A stretch of DNA of 64,000 bases from Agrobacterium vitis. GTDB taxonomy: Bacteria > Pseudomonadota > Alphaproteobacteria > Rhizobiales > Rhizobiaceae. Positions 11,205 through 21,528 of the stretch are shown in pieces (position 1 is the first letter of the stretch; every line of letters starts with the position of its first letter). The position numbers were made by a program, and so were the translations under genes. The notes under the pieces were generated by a model, which was not told the DNA's origin, did not search any database, and saw only the letters and a program-made list of their open reading frames with translations. The DNA is taken from the NCBI RefSeq assembly GCF_013337045.2, contig NZ_CP118263.1, positions 62,001 to 126,000 of the forward strand. Reading direction: 5' to 3'.

Positions 11205-13715
11205 ATGACTTGGGATCGTTTGTTACCTTCCCGGAAGGTTCTGCTCGCTATCAATTCCTGGTACGTTTTAGCATTGGTAGTTGCGGCTATATCTTTTGCG
11301 GTTCTGGCCATTGGACCCTGGAAAAATGAAAAAAGCAGTGAAGCGATTCTAACTGAGTTGCAGTCAATCGACGTCGATTGTGCGCTGCTCCAGCGGAACG
11401 TGTTGCGTGCTCACGCCGGCCTTCTTCGGAATTACCGTCCTCTTATCGTTCCTCTGGGGCGAGTGCGCTCGAGCATCGCAAATCTACAGCAGCTTTTTAA
11501 GAAGGCGCGTCTTGAAGATGTAGGGGAACTCTCCGAACTGCTTGCGCGACTGAAGTCCTCGATAAACACGACCGACGCGGCGGTTGCATCGTTCGGGGCG
11601 CAAAATGTGGTGTTCGAGGATTCATTGGCGACCTTTAATCAGTCAATAAGCTCGCTTCTGAGAACCTCGGATAGCCGAGATTTGAACGCAGCGAAGGTGC
11701 CTGAGCTGGGCTATTTAATGCTGCAGTTTTCGTTTCGACCAAACACCGAGCTCGCACTACAGATCACTCAAAGTCTAGACCAGCTTCAGATGTCGACGAA
11801 CGCGGATAAGGTCGCTATTCAGGAGGTCGTCCGTAATGGAAGGGTTATCCTAGGCGTACTGCCGAGGTTGAATGAAACTGTAAAGCTGGTTCAGGCCTCT
11901 GGAACGTTCGAGAATACGAAGAAGTTGCAGCGGGCATACCTGGAAGCTGACAGCTTGGCCAGAGTGGTTGAGCAACGGGTACGAACATTTCTCGGTGCTG
12001 TTTCAGTATTCTTCTGCTTTGGGATAGTAATTCTGGTTCACAAATTGCGTCGACGAACCGACAGGTTGGCGAGACGCCTGGATTTTGAAGAAGTTATCAA
12101 GAAAATTGGGGTTTGCTTCGAAGATTCTACAGAAACAAAGCAGTCACTGAAATCCTCAGCGGAAGCCGCACTGGGAACTATTGAGAATTTTTTTGAAGCT
12201 AACCAGTGTGTGCTAGGGTTAGTGAACGTTACTGAAAACGAAATTGCCGAGACGTTTTCCGCAAGCGCGCCTCCGCCGAGCTGGAACGAGCGGCGGATCC
12301 GGAAAATTGTTTCTCTGGTCCAGGCCGACGAGCACGGATCGATCTTTCGAGACTATCCTGCCCGAAAGGCAAGTTGCTTTAATGAAGACGCCCCTGGCCG
12401 GTGGGCGTTGGTTGCGTTCAAGGTGTCCGATCGACTAGTTGCTGTTTTCGGCCTTAGGTTCGATCGAGACCCCGTGCAGCCAGCGTCAAGTGAAGTTCAA
12501 CTTATGGAACTTGCCGCTGGCTGTGTCAGCCATTATGTGGTCATTCGGTGCAAGCAAACCCAGCGAGACATTCTTGAGCGTCGTTTGAAACATGCGGAAC
12601 GGCTTGAAGCCGTTGGGACACTTGCAGGAGGCATAGCGCACGAATTCAACAACATTCTTGGGGTAATTCTCGGCTACGCCGAAATGGCACAAAACATTCT
12701 ACACCGCCGCACTTACGCTCGACACTACATCGATCGCATCAATGCTGAAAGCAATCGAGCGAGACTGATTATTGATCAGATTCTTGCGCTTAGCCGGCGA
12801 CGTGAACGGACAGCAAGGCCGTTCAACCTGTCGGCGTTGGTGAGGGAGATTGCACCTTCGTTACGTGTTGCGCTGCCTTCAGAGGTGGAGGTCGATTTCA
12901 ATATTCAAAGCGCTCAGATGATTGTCGAAGGAAATCCGCTCGAAATTGAGCAGATACTGATGAACCTGTGTAAGAACGCCGCAGAGGCTTGTATAGGCTC
13001 CGGGCGTATCGAGGTCAGCGTCTATAGATCGTTTGTATGGAAGCATAAGGTACTTGCGAACGGCACGATACCCGCTGGCGATTACATCCTTCTTTCAGTT
13101 GAGGATAACGGTGGAGGCATAGGCGAAGCCGCATTGCCACATATTTTTGAGCCTTTTTTTACCACGCGCGCGCAATGCGGCGGCACTGGGCTGGGGCTCT
13201 CCACCGTGCACGGCCACGTCAGCGCAATGGCGGGTTTTGTCGATGTGATCTCAACTGTTGGCAGAGGTACGCGCTTCGACATTTATCTGCCAACTTCGGC
13301 GAAGAAGCCAGTGAATTCAGAGAGTTTTTTTGGACCTGAAAAAATACCGCTCGGTAGCGGAGAGATTGTCGCTGTGGTTGAACCCGATCCGGTGACGCTT
13401 GAAAGGTATGAGGAAACGATCGCGGCGCTCGGTTATGAGCCAGTCGGCTTTAACACGTTCAAAGGGCTGACTGACTGGGTTTTGGCAGGCAAAGAGGCAG
13501 ATATTGTTCTGATTGATCATTCATCGTTTCTCGATGGAGAACGTGTAGGCTCCTGGGTCGCGACACTAGAAAAAGTGCCGATCATCATGATCGGGCAGCA
13601 TCAAAAAAACGTTTCAATTTCGGCGGACGGCGAGGCATCTAACCACTTTTTGCAAAAACCGGTGTCATCCAAGGCTCTCGCCTATGTGGTTCGCGCGAAT
13701 ATCAGAACGGAATAA
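11205..13715 (+). CDS. virA: VirA, wound-signal sensor histidine kinase
   Basis: VirA is the inner-membrane kinase that senses plant phenolics, acidity and, through ChvE, sugars, and phosphorylates VirG. The 836 residues fit the family. A first membrane segment spans about residues 15-39 and a second about 259-278, enclosing the periplasmic domain. A cytoplasmic linker follows. The kinase H-box is [13 protein letters not shown] with the phosphorylated His479 (His474 in the standard protein). The N box is [11 protein letters not shown] and the G boxes are VEDNGGGIG and GGTGLGLS. A receiver-like domain occupies about residues 720-836, with VLIDH as its aspartate strand. No clear vir box was found in the 240 bases upstream. 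Confidence 0.96.
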   Translation: MTWDRLLPSRKVLLAINSWYVLALVVAAISFAVLAIGPWKNEKSSEAILTELQSIDVDCALLQRNVLRAHAGLLRNYRPLIVPLGRVRSSIANLQQLFKKARLEDVGELSELLARLKSSINTTDAAVASFGAQNVVFEDSLATFNQSISSLLRTSDSRDLNAAKVPELGYLMLQFSFRPNTELALQITQSLDQLQMSTNADKVAIQEVVRNGRVILGVLPRLNETVKLVQASGTFENTKKLQRAYLEADSLARVVEQRVRTFLGAVSVFFCFGIVILVHKLRRRTDRLARRLDFEEVIKKIGVCFEDSTETKQSLKSSAEAALGTIENFFEANQCVLGLVNVTENEIAETFSASAPPPSWNERRIRKIVSLVQADEHGSIFRDYPARKASCFNEDAPGRWALVAFKVSDRLVAVFGLRFDRDPVQPASSEVQLMELAAGCVSHYVVIRCKQTQRDILERRLKHAERLEAVGTLAGGIAHEFNNILGVILGYAEMAQNILHRRTYARHYIDRINAESNRARLIIDQILALSRRRERTARPFNLSALVREIAPSLRVALPSEVEVDFNIQSAQMIVEGNPLEIEQILMNLCKNAAEACIGSGRIEVSVYRSFVWKHKVLANGTIPAGDYILLSVEDNGGGIGEAALPHIFEPFFTTRAQCGGTGLGLSTVHGHVSAMAGFVDVISTVGRGTRFDIYLPTSAKKPVNSESFFGPEKIPLGSGEIVAVVEPDPVTLERYEETIAALGYEPVGFNTFKGLTDWVLAGKEADIVLIDHSSFLDGERVGSWVATLEKVPIIMIGQHQKNVSISADGEASNHFLQKPVSSKALAYVVRANIRTE

Positions 13716-14318
13716 ATGGACAGATTAAGGATGGGGTCGGCATAATTCGGGTAGAGATGCAACGCAATAAAGCTTTCAATGACGCACGAACTGGGTGGGA
13801 TTCCGGATGACCCGAGATCTCCTGCGCTACGGCAGCGAGATGCCTCCAATGGCGTTGCTGAGACACTCAGGGGACAGCATTGTTGAATAGGCCGACTCGA
13901 TCAATCTGCTGGTCGTGATTACTCGAATGATCCCGTATGCGCATTTATATGATCTGTTTTGACTGCACCGCCGTGACAGCCCCGCGAGATTTGTGACGTT
14001 TCTCGGTCAACGTCGGTTAAAACTCAAAACAAAGAGAAATGTGCTTCTCCGCAGCGGAACCAAAGAAGGCACGATTCGACAGCAATACCTGCCCCACGCA
14101 AACAATCCGCCCGACCGTCTCTTTTAGGTGAAATTGGCTCGTACTCAGCTCGGCCAACCAAACAAGCATCCATCAACGACGTCATTTGCTTCAAATGAAA
14201 TCAATAACGAAAACATTAAAACCCAAGAGTAACAGATCCTTCCCATAGTCGCGATCGTTAGCGGTCACGTCATCTTGAGACTGCAGCGAAGATCAGTGCG
14301 AGACGTAGGAGATATAGA
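13716..14318. other. virA-virB intergenic region with virB promoter
   Basis: No gene is supported in these 600 bases, where octopine plasmids carry virJ. The first half looks like decayed coding or IS sequence (an IS-end-like string near 13875 is too short to name). The last 150 bases contain the virB promoter. Confidence 0.5.
14188..14201 (+). promoter_or_regulatory. vir box of the virB operon
   Basis: GCTTCAAATGAAAT matches the vir-box consensus at 13 of 14 positions. A second, weaker element (11 of 14, with core CATTTG) overlaps it at 14179-14192. Paired boxes about one helical turn apart are usual for virB. The site is about 120 bases before virB1. Confidence 0.7.
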
Positions 14319-15026
14319 ATGCTGAAGGCGGCAGGATCTTTCGGGATCATTTTTCTAATGGTCCAGCCAAGCGAGGCCGCGCCGCTCTCTCCGGCCGATT
14401 TCAGTCAGCTTGCTCGCGAATGCGCCCCTTCGGTTGCTCCATCTACGCTTGCAGCGATTGCCAAAGTCGAAAGCCGATCCGATCCACTCGTGCTTCATGA
14501 CAATACTACCGATGAAACTCTTCACTGGACTGATCAGGCGGATGCCAGGCGAAGTGTGGAAGATCGTCTCGTAGCAGGGCATTCAATCGATGTCGGCCTT
14601 ATGCAGGTGAACTCGAGCAATTTCGCGATGCTGGGTTTGACGTCTAGCAATGCATTTGAGCCCTGTGCGTCTCTATCAGCCGCGGCGCGACTGCTTGTAC
14701 GGCACTTTACGGGCGGGAACACGGCGCAAGAAGAACAGCTCGCGCTTCGGCGAGCAATCTCGGCGTACAATACCGGCAATCTCAAGCGCGGCTTCACGAA
14801 CGGATATGTGCGAAGGGTCGAGTTGGCGGCTCAGCAACTCGTGCCTCCACTAGCTCAGTCGGCGAAAAATCAAGATCATGATGAGCAGAGCCCAGAAGAA
14901 CCGTGGAATGTCTGGCGTTCTTACGACAACACCCGCTCAGCAGGTGGGGCAGGCGGTTCATCTGGTTCGCCAGAGCCGCAGGAGCCGAATGAACACAGAA
15001 CTCCGGAAGACGATCAAGTTTTTTGA
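14319..15026 (+). CDS. virB1: VirB1, lytic transglycosylase
   Basis: VirB1 opens the peptidoglycan for assembly of the type IV secretion channel, and its processed C-terminal part (VirB1*) is released. The 235-residue product has a signal peptide ending near SEAAPL. An SLT fold follows with the catalytic Glu in IAKVESRSDP near residue 51, then VGLMQVNSSNF and AISAYNTGN. The Gly/Ser/Pro-rich tail (SAGGAGGSSGSPEP) corresponds to VirB1*. The start ATG is preceded by AGGAG. It is the first gene of the virB operon and ends 24 bases before virB2. Confidence 0.95.
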   Translation: MLKAAGSFGIIFLMVQPSEAAPLSPADFSQLARECAPSVAPSTLAAIAKVESRSDPLVLHDNTTDETLHWTDQADARRSVEDRLVAGHSIDVGLMQVNSSNFAMLGLTSSNAFEPCASLSAAARLLVRHFTGGNTAQEEQLALRRAISAYNTGNLKRGFTNGYVRRVELAAQQLVPPLAQSAKNQDHDEQSPEEPWNVWRSYDNTRSAGGAGGSSGSPEPQEPNEHRTPEDDQVF

Positions 15027-15050
15027 ATTGAGTAATGGAGATGTACCCTC

Positions 15051-15416
15051 ATGGCATGCTTTGAAAAATACCGCGTGCGTTCGACGTTGCGTTGCCTCAG
15101 GGAGTTGGTTGTGCGCCTGGCGGTTACTTACCTGCCGAGCCTCAGCGGCGCGATCGGCTGGAGTTTGCTTTTCTCTGAGCCAGCCGCTGCACAAGCGGCG
15201 GGCGGAACCGATCCCGCCACCATGGTCAACAATATCTGCACCTTTATTCTTGGTCCGTTTGGTCAATCGCTCGCAGTTCTTGGCATCGTAGCCATCGGCA
15301 TATCATGGATGTTCGGTCGAGCTTCTCTTGGTCTCGTAGCTGGCGTCGTCGGCGGGATCGTTATTATGTTTGGAGCCAGCTTTCTCGGCCAAACGCTCAC
15401 CGGGGGCGGCGGATGA
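15051..15416 (+). CDS. virB2: VirB2, T-pilus major pilin
   Basis: VirB2 is the propilin that is trimmed and cyclised to form the T-pilus. The 121-residue precursor has a long signal region of about 47 residues ending at AAAQA. The mature part keeps the conserved GGTDPATMVNNICTFILGP, two membrane helices and TLTGGGG at the C-terminus. Mature length would be about 74 residues as in the known pilin. The stop overlaps the virB3 start (ATGA). Confidence 0.95.
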   Translation: MACFEKYRVRSTLRCLRELVVRLAVTYLPSLSGAIGWSLLFSEPAAAQAAGGTDPATMVNNICTFILGPFGQSLAVLGIVAIGISWMFGRASLGLVAGVVGGIVIMFGASFLGQTLTGGGG

Positions 15417-15739
15417 AGGACCGTCTCGAAGAAGCCACACTCTATTTAGCGGCGACGAGACCTGCATTGTTCTTTGGCGTGCCGCTTACGCTGGCTGGAT
15501 TGTTCATGATGTTGGCTGGCTTTCTTATCGTTATTGTCCAGAATCCGCTCTACGAAATCGTTCTCTTGCCGCTGTGGCTTGGAGCCCGGCTCGTCGTAGA
15601 GCGCGACTACAACGCCGCAAGTGTGGTCTTTCTGTTTCTCCAGACGGCGGGGAGAAGTGTTGACAGCCATACGTGGGGCGGGGCGAGTGTCAGTCCCAAC
15701 CCAATCAGAGTGCCGCCGCGAGGAAGAGGAATGGCGTGA
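15413..15739 (+). CDS. virB3: VirB3, inner-membrane T4SS component
   Basis: This 108-residue protein has the VirB3/TrbD pattern: a short N-terminus (DRLEEATLYLAATRPALFFGVPL), two adjacent membrane helices between about residues 20 and 55, and a polar tail. It acts with VirB4 and VirB6 at the inner membrane. The ATG at 15413 overlaps the virB2 stop and aligns with known VirB3 starts; the longer upstream frame is not used. Its stop overlaps the virB4 ATG by one base. Confidence 0.93.
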   Translation: MKDRLEEATLYLAATRPALFFGVPLTLAGLFMMLAGFLIVIVQNPLYEIVLLPLWLGARLVVERDYNAASVVFLFLQTAGRSVDSHTWGGASVSPNPIRVPPRGRGMA

Positions 15740-18108
15740 TGTTCGGAACAAATGGAGCGACCGAGCGATCTGGTGAAATCTACCTGCCTTACATTGGACA
15801 CCTCAGCGACCATGTCGTCCTTTTGGAGGACGGCTCCATCTTGACCATGGCACATATCAGTGGTGTGCCCTTCGAACTGGAGGAGGTTGAAGTCCGAAAT
15901 GCGCGCTGCCGTGCCTTCAACACGCTCTTTCGCAATATCGCCGACGACAACGTCTCGGTGTATGCCCATCTTGTCCGTCATAACGATGTGCAGGCACCGC
16001 CCCCAAGGCATTTTCGAAGCGGCTTCGCTTCGAACCTAAGCGAAACGTTCGAGCAACGTGTTCTCGCCGGCAAGCTTTTTCGGAACGACTACTTTCTCAC
16101 ACTCATGGTATATCCTCGCACTGCTCTCGGCAAAGTGGGAAGTAGGTTCACCAGGCTGTATGGGAAGAACGCTGGCGATCTTGCACATCAGATCCGGCAT
16201 CTGGAGGACCTTTGGAATGTTGTCGCTGGCGCGCTTGATGCCTATGGTCTCCGCCGCCTTGGTATCCGAGAAAAAAACGAGGTGCTTTTCACGGAGATTG
16301 GTGAGGCCCTCCGGCTGATAATGACTTGTCGCTTTTCAGCGGTCCCCGTCGTTAGCGGTTCGCTTGGCGCCTCCATCTATACTGATCGAGTCATTTGCGG
16401 CAAACGTGCCTTAGAGATTCGAACGCCGAAAGATCACTACGTCGGATCAATTTTCTCATTCCGTGAATATCCCGCGAAGACGCGGCCTGGTATGCTCAAC
16501 ACGCTACTGTCCTCAAATTTTCCGCTGGTTTTGAGCCAGAGTTTCTCTTTTCTCACTCGCGCGCAGGCTCACGCCAAGCTCAGTCTTAAGTCAAACCAAA
16601 TGACCAGCTCCGGTGACAAAGCAGTCACCCAGATTGGCGAACTCGCGCAAGCAGAGGACTCATTGGCAAGTAGCGAATTCGTGATGGGTTCGCATCATCT
16701 CAGTCTTTGCGTCTATGCCGACCATCTCCATACTCTTGCTGACCATGGGGCGAGCGCCCGAACAAGCCTGGCGGATGTAGGAGCGGTTATTGTCCAGGAG
16801 AGCATTGGAATAGAGGCTGCGTACTGGTCTCAGCTTCCAGGAAACAGCAGATGGCGTACGCGTCCTGGGGCTATCACCTCGCGCAACTTCGCAGGACTGG
16901 TCTCCTTCGAAAATTTCCCAGGCGGGAGGACTTCAGGCCATTGGGGTGGTGCCGTTGCACGCTTCCGGACGAACGGCGGGACTCCCTTCGACTATATTCC
17001 GCATGAGAACGACGTTGGCATGACGGCAATATTCGGGCCTATCGGTCGAGGAAAAACGACACTTATGACCTTTATCCTGGCGATGCTCGAGCAGAGCATA
17101 GCCAATCGCAGTGGCACGCTCGTCTTCTTCGATAAGGATCGTGGCGGTGAACTGCTGGTGCGCGCTACCGGAGGGACTTATCTCACGCTGCCTAGAGGTG
17201 TGCCAAGCGGCCTTGCACCTTTGCGCGGCCTGGAGAATACAGCATCGGCGCGCGATTTCCTCCGCGAGTGGATCGTGGCGCTGATTGAGAGCGACGGCAG
17301 GGGCGGAATTTCACCGGAAGAAAATCGCCGGTTAGAGCGCGGTATCCAACGGCAGTTATCGTTTGAGCCGAACATGCGGTCGCTTGTGGGCCTACGAGAA
17401 TTCTTGTTGCACGGGCCGTCTGAAGGTGCAGGAGCCAGATTGCAGCGGTGGTGCCGGGGGAATGCGCTTGGCTGGGCGTTTGACGGCGAGTCTGATGAAG
17501 TGAAGCTAGATCCTTCGATTACGGGCTTCGATATGACTCACCTCCTTGAATATGAGGAGGTATGCGCGCCAGCCGCGGCATACCTTTTGCATCGAATAGG
17601 CGCCATGGTTGATGGCCGACGGTTCGTTATGAGCTGCGACGAGTTTCGCGCCTACCTGCTGAACTCGAAATTCGCAGCAGTCGTCGACAAGTTCCTGCTG
17701 ACTGTTCGTAAGAATAACGGAATGCTAATTCTCGCGACACAGCAACCTGAGCACGTGCTTGATTCCCCGTTGGGCGCCAGCCTCGTCGCACAGTGCATGA
17801 CAAAGATCTTCTATCCATCACCCACGGCCGACCGGTCCGCCTATATAGACGGGTTGAAGTGCACAGAGCGAGAATTTCAAGCTATCCGCGAGGACATGGC
17901 AGTCGGCAGTCGCAAGTTCCTGCTTAAGCGCGAGAGCGGAAGTGTCGTTTGCGAATTTGATCTTCGCGACATGCCCGAATACGTTGCTGTGCTGTCCGGG
18001 CGGGCCAATACGGTGCGTTTGGCGGAACAGTTGCGCGAGACCTATGGAGGGGATCCCTCTGCCTGGCTCGAAAAATTCATGACGCGCTACCATGAAGCAC
18101 AGGATTGA
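15739..18108 (+). CDS. virB4: VirB4, T4SS energising ATPase
   Basis: VirB4 is the large AAA-type ATPase that drives pilus assembly and substrate transfer. At 789 residues it has the standard length when started at the ATG at 15739 (MFGTNGATERSGEIYLPYIG), which overlaps the virB3 stop; the earlier in-frame start at 15673 lies inside virB3. The Walker A motif is GPIGRGKTTL near residue 434. The Walker B region is FVMSCDEFRAYL near residue 630, and further on ILATQQPEHVL is the conserved glutamine-bearing motif. The sequence is close to known VirB4 throughout. Confidence 0.97.
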   Translation: MFGTNGATERSGEIYLPYIGHLSDHVVLLEDGSILTMAHISGVPFELEEVEVRNARCRAFNTLFRNIADDNVSVYAHLVRHNDVQAPPPRHFRSGFASNLSETFEQRVLAGKLFRNDYFLTLMVYPRTALGKVGSRFTRLYGKNAGDLAHQIRHLEDLWNVVAGALDAYGLRRLGIREKNEVLFTEIGEALRLIMTCRFSAVPVVSGSLGASIYTDRVICGKRALEIRTPKDHYVGSIFSFREYPAKTRPGMLNTLLSSNFPLVLSQSFSFLTRAQAHAKLSLKSNQMTSSGDKAVTQIGELAQAEDSLASSEFVMGSHHLSLCVYADHLHTLADHGASARTSLADVGAVIVQESIGIEAAYWSQLPGNSRWRTRPGAITSRNFAGLVSFENFPGGRTSGHWGGAVARFRTNGGTPFDYIPHENDVGMTAIFGPIGRGKTTLMTFILAMLEQSIANRSGTLVFFDKDRGGELLVRATGGTYLTLPRGVPSGLAPLRGLENTASARDFLREWIVALIESDGRGGISPEENRRLERGIQRQLSFEPNMRSLVGLREFLLHGPSEGAGARLQRWCRGNALGWAFDGESDEVKLDPSITGFDMTHLLEYEEVCAPAAAYLLHRIGAMVDGRRFVMSCDEFRAYLLNSKFAAVVDKFLLTVRKNNGMLILATQQPEHVLDSPLGASLVAQCMTKIFYPSPTADRSAYIDGLKCTEREFQAIREDMAVGSRKFLLKRESGSVVCEFDLRDMPEYVAVLSGRANTVRLAEQLRETYGGDPSAWLEKFMTRYHEAQD

Positions 18109-18124
18109 TCTGGAGATCGAAGTC

Positions 18125-18793
18125 ATGAAAACCACGAAGCTTGCAATAAACGCACTATTCATATGCCTGCTTCTGTCGGGGACCGCCAGAGCACAGTTTG
18201 TTGTCAGTGATCCTCCGACGGAGGCCGAAACGCTGACAACGGCCATCAATACCGCGGCGAACCTCGAACAGTTGATCACGATGGTGACAATGTTGACATC
18301 GTCGTTTGGCGTCACCGGCCTGTTGTCCGCGCTCGATCAGAAGAACCAATATCCTTCTCCCAATCAACTCGACAGGGAAATGTTTTCGCCCCAGATGCCC
18401 GCTTCGACAACGGCGCGTGCGATCACCTTGGATGCCGACCGGGCAGTCGTGGGTAACGACGCTGAAGGAAGTCTCCTGCGCGAACAGATTGCGGGCGCTG
18501 CAAATGCTGCCGGTGTCGCTGCTGATAATTTGGATGCAATGGACAAGCGCCTTACGGCAAATTCTGAGACAGCGACCCAGCTCTCCCGTTCACGCAACAT
18601 TATGCAGGCAACTGTCACCAACGGGTTGCTTCTCAAACAGATCCACGATGCAATTATCCAAAACATTCAGGCAACCAGCCTGTTGACGATGACCACAGCA
18701 CAGGCGGGCCTGCACGAAGCTGAAGAGGCGGTGGCCCAACGAAAGGAACACCAGGCAACTGCGCTCATGTTTGGCGCGGCTTCGCTTCATTGA
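18125..18793 (+). CDS. virB5: VirB5, T-pilus minor component
   Basis: VirB5 is a periplasmic/pilus-tip protein thought to act as an adhesin. The 222-residue product starts at the ATG at 18125 (MKTTKLAIN), giving a proper signal peptide cleaved after TARA (near residue 24). The mature sequence QFVVSDPPTEAETL is nearly that of known VirB5, and the helical C-terminal part contains RSRNIMQATVTNGLLLKQIHDA. The in-frame ATG at 18092 overlaps virB4 and would spoil the signal peptide. Confidence 0.95.
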   Translation: MKTTKLAINALFICLLLSGTARAQFVVSDPPTEAETLTTAINTAANLEQLITMVTMLTSSFGVTGLLSALDQKNQYPSPNQLDREMFSPQMPASTTARAITLDADRAVVGNDAEGSLLREQIAGAANAAGVAADNLDAMDKRLTANSETATQLSRSRNIMQATVTNGLLLKQIHDAIIQNIQATSLLTMTTAQAGLHEAEEAVAQRKEHQATALMFGAASLH

Positions 18794-18867
18794 GCCCCTT
18801 GCTCCTCGTCCAGAAGCAGAGCCGACCTTTCCTACAGAAATCTAAGGCTGAATCCAGGTAAGGGCAA

Positions 18868-19755
18868 ATGAATTTTAGCATTCCAGCGCCTTTCACGGCG
18901 ATACACACGATTTTCGATCTCGCCTTTACAGTCGGACTGGACACTTTGCTTGGGGATATTCAACGGGCAGTGAGCGCACCTCTCGTGGCTTGCGTGACAC
19001 TGTGGATCATAGTCCAGGGCATCCTTGTAATGCGTGGAGAGATGGAGGCACGCAGCGGCATTACTCGGGTTATCATGGTATCGATCGTCGGTGCCCTTGT
19101 CGTTGGGCAAGCAGACTATCATGATTACATCGCCTCGGTTTTCGAGGATACGATTCCAAACTTCATTCGGCGGTTCAGTGTCAGTGGTCTTCCTTTGGAG
19201 ACCATCCCCGCCCAACTCGACACGATGTTCTCGCTAACACAGGTAGCCTTCCAGAAGATTGCTTCTGAGATCGGGCCGATGAACGACCAAGATATCCTCG
19301 CCTTTCAAGGCGCACAATGGATCTTCTACGGAACGCTTTGGACGGCGTTTGGAATTTACGATGCAGTCGGAATTCTCACCAAGGTGCTGCTGGCGATCGG
19401 CCCATTGTTCCTGGTGGGCTATCTCTTCGATCGCACCAGAGATATGGCAGCGAAATGGATCGGCCAACTTGTCACCTACGGGATACTTCTTTTTCTACTG
19501 AACATAGTGGCGACTATTGTGATTCTGACGGAAGCGACCGCGCTCGCAGTAATGTTGGGAGTGGTCACTTCTGCCGGCACGACCGCCGCCAAGATAATCG
19601 GCCTTTACGAGATCGATATGTTCTTCCTGACGGGAGATGCTCTGATCGTCGCACTTCCGGCAATCGCTGGAAATATTGGAGGTAGCTACTGGAGCGGTGC
19701 GACGCAAGCTGCAGGTAGCCTAAATCGCCATTTCGCCCGGGTAGTCCGCCGTTAG
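18868..19755 (+). CDS. virB6: VirB6, polytopic inner-membrane channel component
   Basis: The 295-residue protein has at least five hydrophobic segments (near residues 30-52, 55-75, 150-175, 195-225 and 235-270) and matches VirB6 in length and place. VirB6 contacts the T-strand during its passage across the inner membrane. The motif W near residue 197 in KWIGQLVTYGILLFLLNIV lies in the conserved TrbL/VirB6 region. The gene starts 74 bases after virB5. Confidence 0.94.
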   Translation: MNFSIPAPFTAIHTIFDLAFTVGLDTLLGDIQRAVSAPLVACVTLWIIVQGILVMRGEMEARSGITRVIMVSIVGALVVGQADYHDYIASVFEDTIPNFIRRFSVSGLPLETIPAQLDTMFSLTQVAFQKIASEIGPMNDQDILAFQGAQWIFYGTLWTAFGIYDAVGILTKVLLAIGPLFLVGYLFDRTRDMAAKWIGQLVTYGILLFLLNIVATIVILTEATALAVMLGVVTSAGTTAAKIIGLYEIDMFFLTGDALIVALPAIAGNIGGSYWSGATQAAGSLNRHFARVVRR

Positions 19756-19782
19756 CTTAAGCCCCATGAATGGAGGAATCCT

Positions 19783-19950
19783 ATGAGATATTGTCTGCTC
19801 TTTCTGATCCTCGGCCTGGCGTCTTGTCAATCACATGACCAGTTGGCGAGCCCCAAGGGGCCCATATTCCCGCTGAACGTCGGGCGATGGCAGCCTGCTC
19901 AGCCGGACCTTCAGCCTGGAAACGCGGGAGGAGCAAATGAAGGACCCTGA
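19783..19950 (+). CDS. virB7: VirB7, outer-membrane lipoprotein lacking Cys24
   Basis: This 55-residue lipoprotein has a lipobox LASC with the acylated Cys15. It keeps the conserved core KGPIFPLNVGRWQP. In well-studied VirB7, Cys24 forms a disulfide with VirB9 Cys262 that stabilises the outer-membrane core complex. Here codon 24 is CCC, proline (QLASPKGP), and no other cysteine remains in the mature protein besides the lipidated one. GGAGG precedes the ATG. The gene overlaps virB8 by 14 bases. Confidence 0.94.
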   Translation: MRYCLLFLILGLASCQSHDQLASPKGPIFPLNVGRWQPAQPDLQPGNAGGANEGP

Positions 19951-20650
19951 ACATGCCCTGCTGGTAGAGCGGGAAGCATTGGCGGACCACTATAAGCAAG
20001 TACAAGCGTTTCAATCTGCGCGTGCCAAATCAGCTCGGCGAATTTCCAGAGCCTTGGGCGCTATGGCAATTGTCGCGGTCGTGGGAAATGTGGCGCAGGC
20101 TTTCGCTATCGCCACGATGGTCCCACTGAACAAACTTGTGCCAGTCTATCTGTGGGTACGCCCTGACGGTACGATTGACAGTGAAGTGTCTATTTCGCGC
20201 TTGCCTGCAACGCAGGAGCAAGCAGTTATTAATGCATCTTTGTGGGAGTATGTCCGTCTGCGCGAAGGCTATACGGCGGATACAGCCCAATATGCCTATG
20301 ATCTGGTCTCGGACTTCAGTGCTCCAACTGTGCGCCAAGATTATCAGCAATTCTTCAACTATCCCAATCCAAGCTCGCCCCAAACCATAATCGGCAAGCG
20401 CGGAAAGCTGGAAGTCGACCATATCGGCTCAAATGAGATCATGCCGGGTGTGCAGCAGATCCGTTACAAACGCGCCCTCCTCATAGACGGGCAGACTCCC
20501 ATAGTAACCACCTGGACCGCAACAGTCCGCTATGAAAAACTGACGAACTTGCCAAGCCGACTGAGGCTGACCAATCCAGGCGGTTTAATTGTCACCTCCT
20601 ATCAAACCTCGGAAGATACGGTTTCGAACGCGACGCGGAGCCAGCAATGA
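19937..20650 (+). CDS. virB8: VirB8, inner-membrane/periplasmic assembly factor
   Basis: VirB8 nucleates assembly of the VirB channel. The 237-residue product has a cytoplasmic N-terminus of about 40 residues, one membrane helix (about residues 41-65, AMAIVAVVGNVAQAFAIATM) and a periplasmic NTF2-like domain with VPLNKLVPVYLWV and YEKLTNLPSRLRLTNPGGLIVTSY near the end. It starts inside the end of virB7 with GGAGGAG upstream, and its stop overlaps the virB9 start. Confidence 0.96.
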   Translation: MKDPEHALLVEREALADHYKQVQAFQSARAKSARRISRALGAMAIVAVVGNVAQAFAIATMVPLNKLVPVYLWVRPDGTIDSEVSISRLPATQEQAVINASLWEYVRLREGYTADTAQYAYDLVSDFSAPTVRQDYQQFFNYPNPSSPQTIIGKRGKLEVDHIGSNEIMPGVQQIRYKRALLIDGQTPIVTTWTATVRYEKLTNLPSRLRLTNPGGLIVTSYQTSEDTVSNATRSQQ

Positions 20651-21528
20651 CCAAGCTTCTGTTTTTGGCACTGGCCTGTGTGCTTTTTGTTACGAGCGGG
20701 GCGAAGGCGGAAGACACGCCAGCGGTCGGCACCCAAGATCCACGAATGCGCTATCTCGCCTACAACCCTGATCAGGTTGTGCACCTTTCAACCGCTGTTG
20801 GGGCCACCGTGGTCGTAACATTCGGTGCCAACGAGACCGTGACAGCCGTCGCCGTTTCCAACAGCAAGGACCTCGCGGCTCTGCCCCGCGGCAATTATCT
20901 GTTCTTCAAGGCAAGCAAGGTCCTCCAGCCACAGCCCGTCATAGTGCTGACTGCAAGCGACGCAGGAATGCGGCGCTATGTTTTCAGCCTCACGACAAAG
21001 ACGATGTCTCGTCTCGATAAAGAGACGCCCGATCTCTACTACAGCGTGCAATTCACTTATCCCGCCGATGCTGCCGCTGCTCGCCGAAAAGAGACAGAAC
21101 AGAGAGAGCTGGCGGGCAGGCTAAGAGCGCAAACACAATACCAGCATCGAGCACAGGACTTGTTGGATCAGCCGACAGCAACCGGCGTCCCGGGTGCAAA
21201 AAATTGGAACTATGTTGCCCAAGGAAACCGTTCGCTGGGGCCGCTCGAGGTCTTCGACAACGGATCTACCACGACATTCCGCTTTCCCGGAAACGTGCGT
21301 GTACCTTCGATCTACGTCGTCAATCCAGATGGGAAGGAAGCCACTGCCAACTACTCAGTTAAAGGAGACTACGTGGAGGTCGCCTCGGTCGCCCGGGAGT
21401 GGCGTCTGCGGGACGGTCATACCGTGCTGTGCATCTGGAATAAAGCATATGACGCCATCGGACGAAAGACTGGGACTGGTACGGTCAGACCCGATGTAAT
21501 GCGCGTGCTGAAGGGGGCGAGGCGATGA
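20647..21528 (+). CDS. virB9: VirB9, outer-membrane core complex component
   Basis: The 293-residue protein has a signal peptide cleaved near GAKA-ED and the two-part VirB9/CagX fold, with [17 protein letters not shown] at the N-terminal domain and a C-terminal domain ending in [12 protein letters not shown]. The cysteine in that motif is residue 262, exactly the position that pairs with VirB7 Cys24 in the standard system, yet VirB7 here lacks its partner. Starts and stops overlap virB8 and virB10 (ATGA type). Confidence 0.96.
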   Translation: MTKLLFLALACVLFVTSGAKAEDTPAVGTQDPRMRYLAYNPDQVVHLSTAVGATVVVTFGANETVTAVAVSNSKDLAALPRGNYLFFKASKVLQPQPVIVLTASDAGMRRYVFSLTTKTMSRLDKETPDLYYSVQFTYPADAAAARRKETEQRELAGRLRAQTQYQHRAQDLLDQPTATGVPGAKNWNYVAQGNRSLGPLEVFDNGSTTTFRFPGNVRVPSIYVVNPDGKEATANYSVKGDYVEVASVAREWRLRDGHTVLCIWNKAYDAIGRKTGTGTVRPDVMRVLKGARR

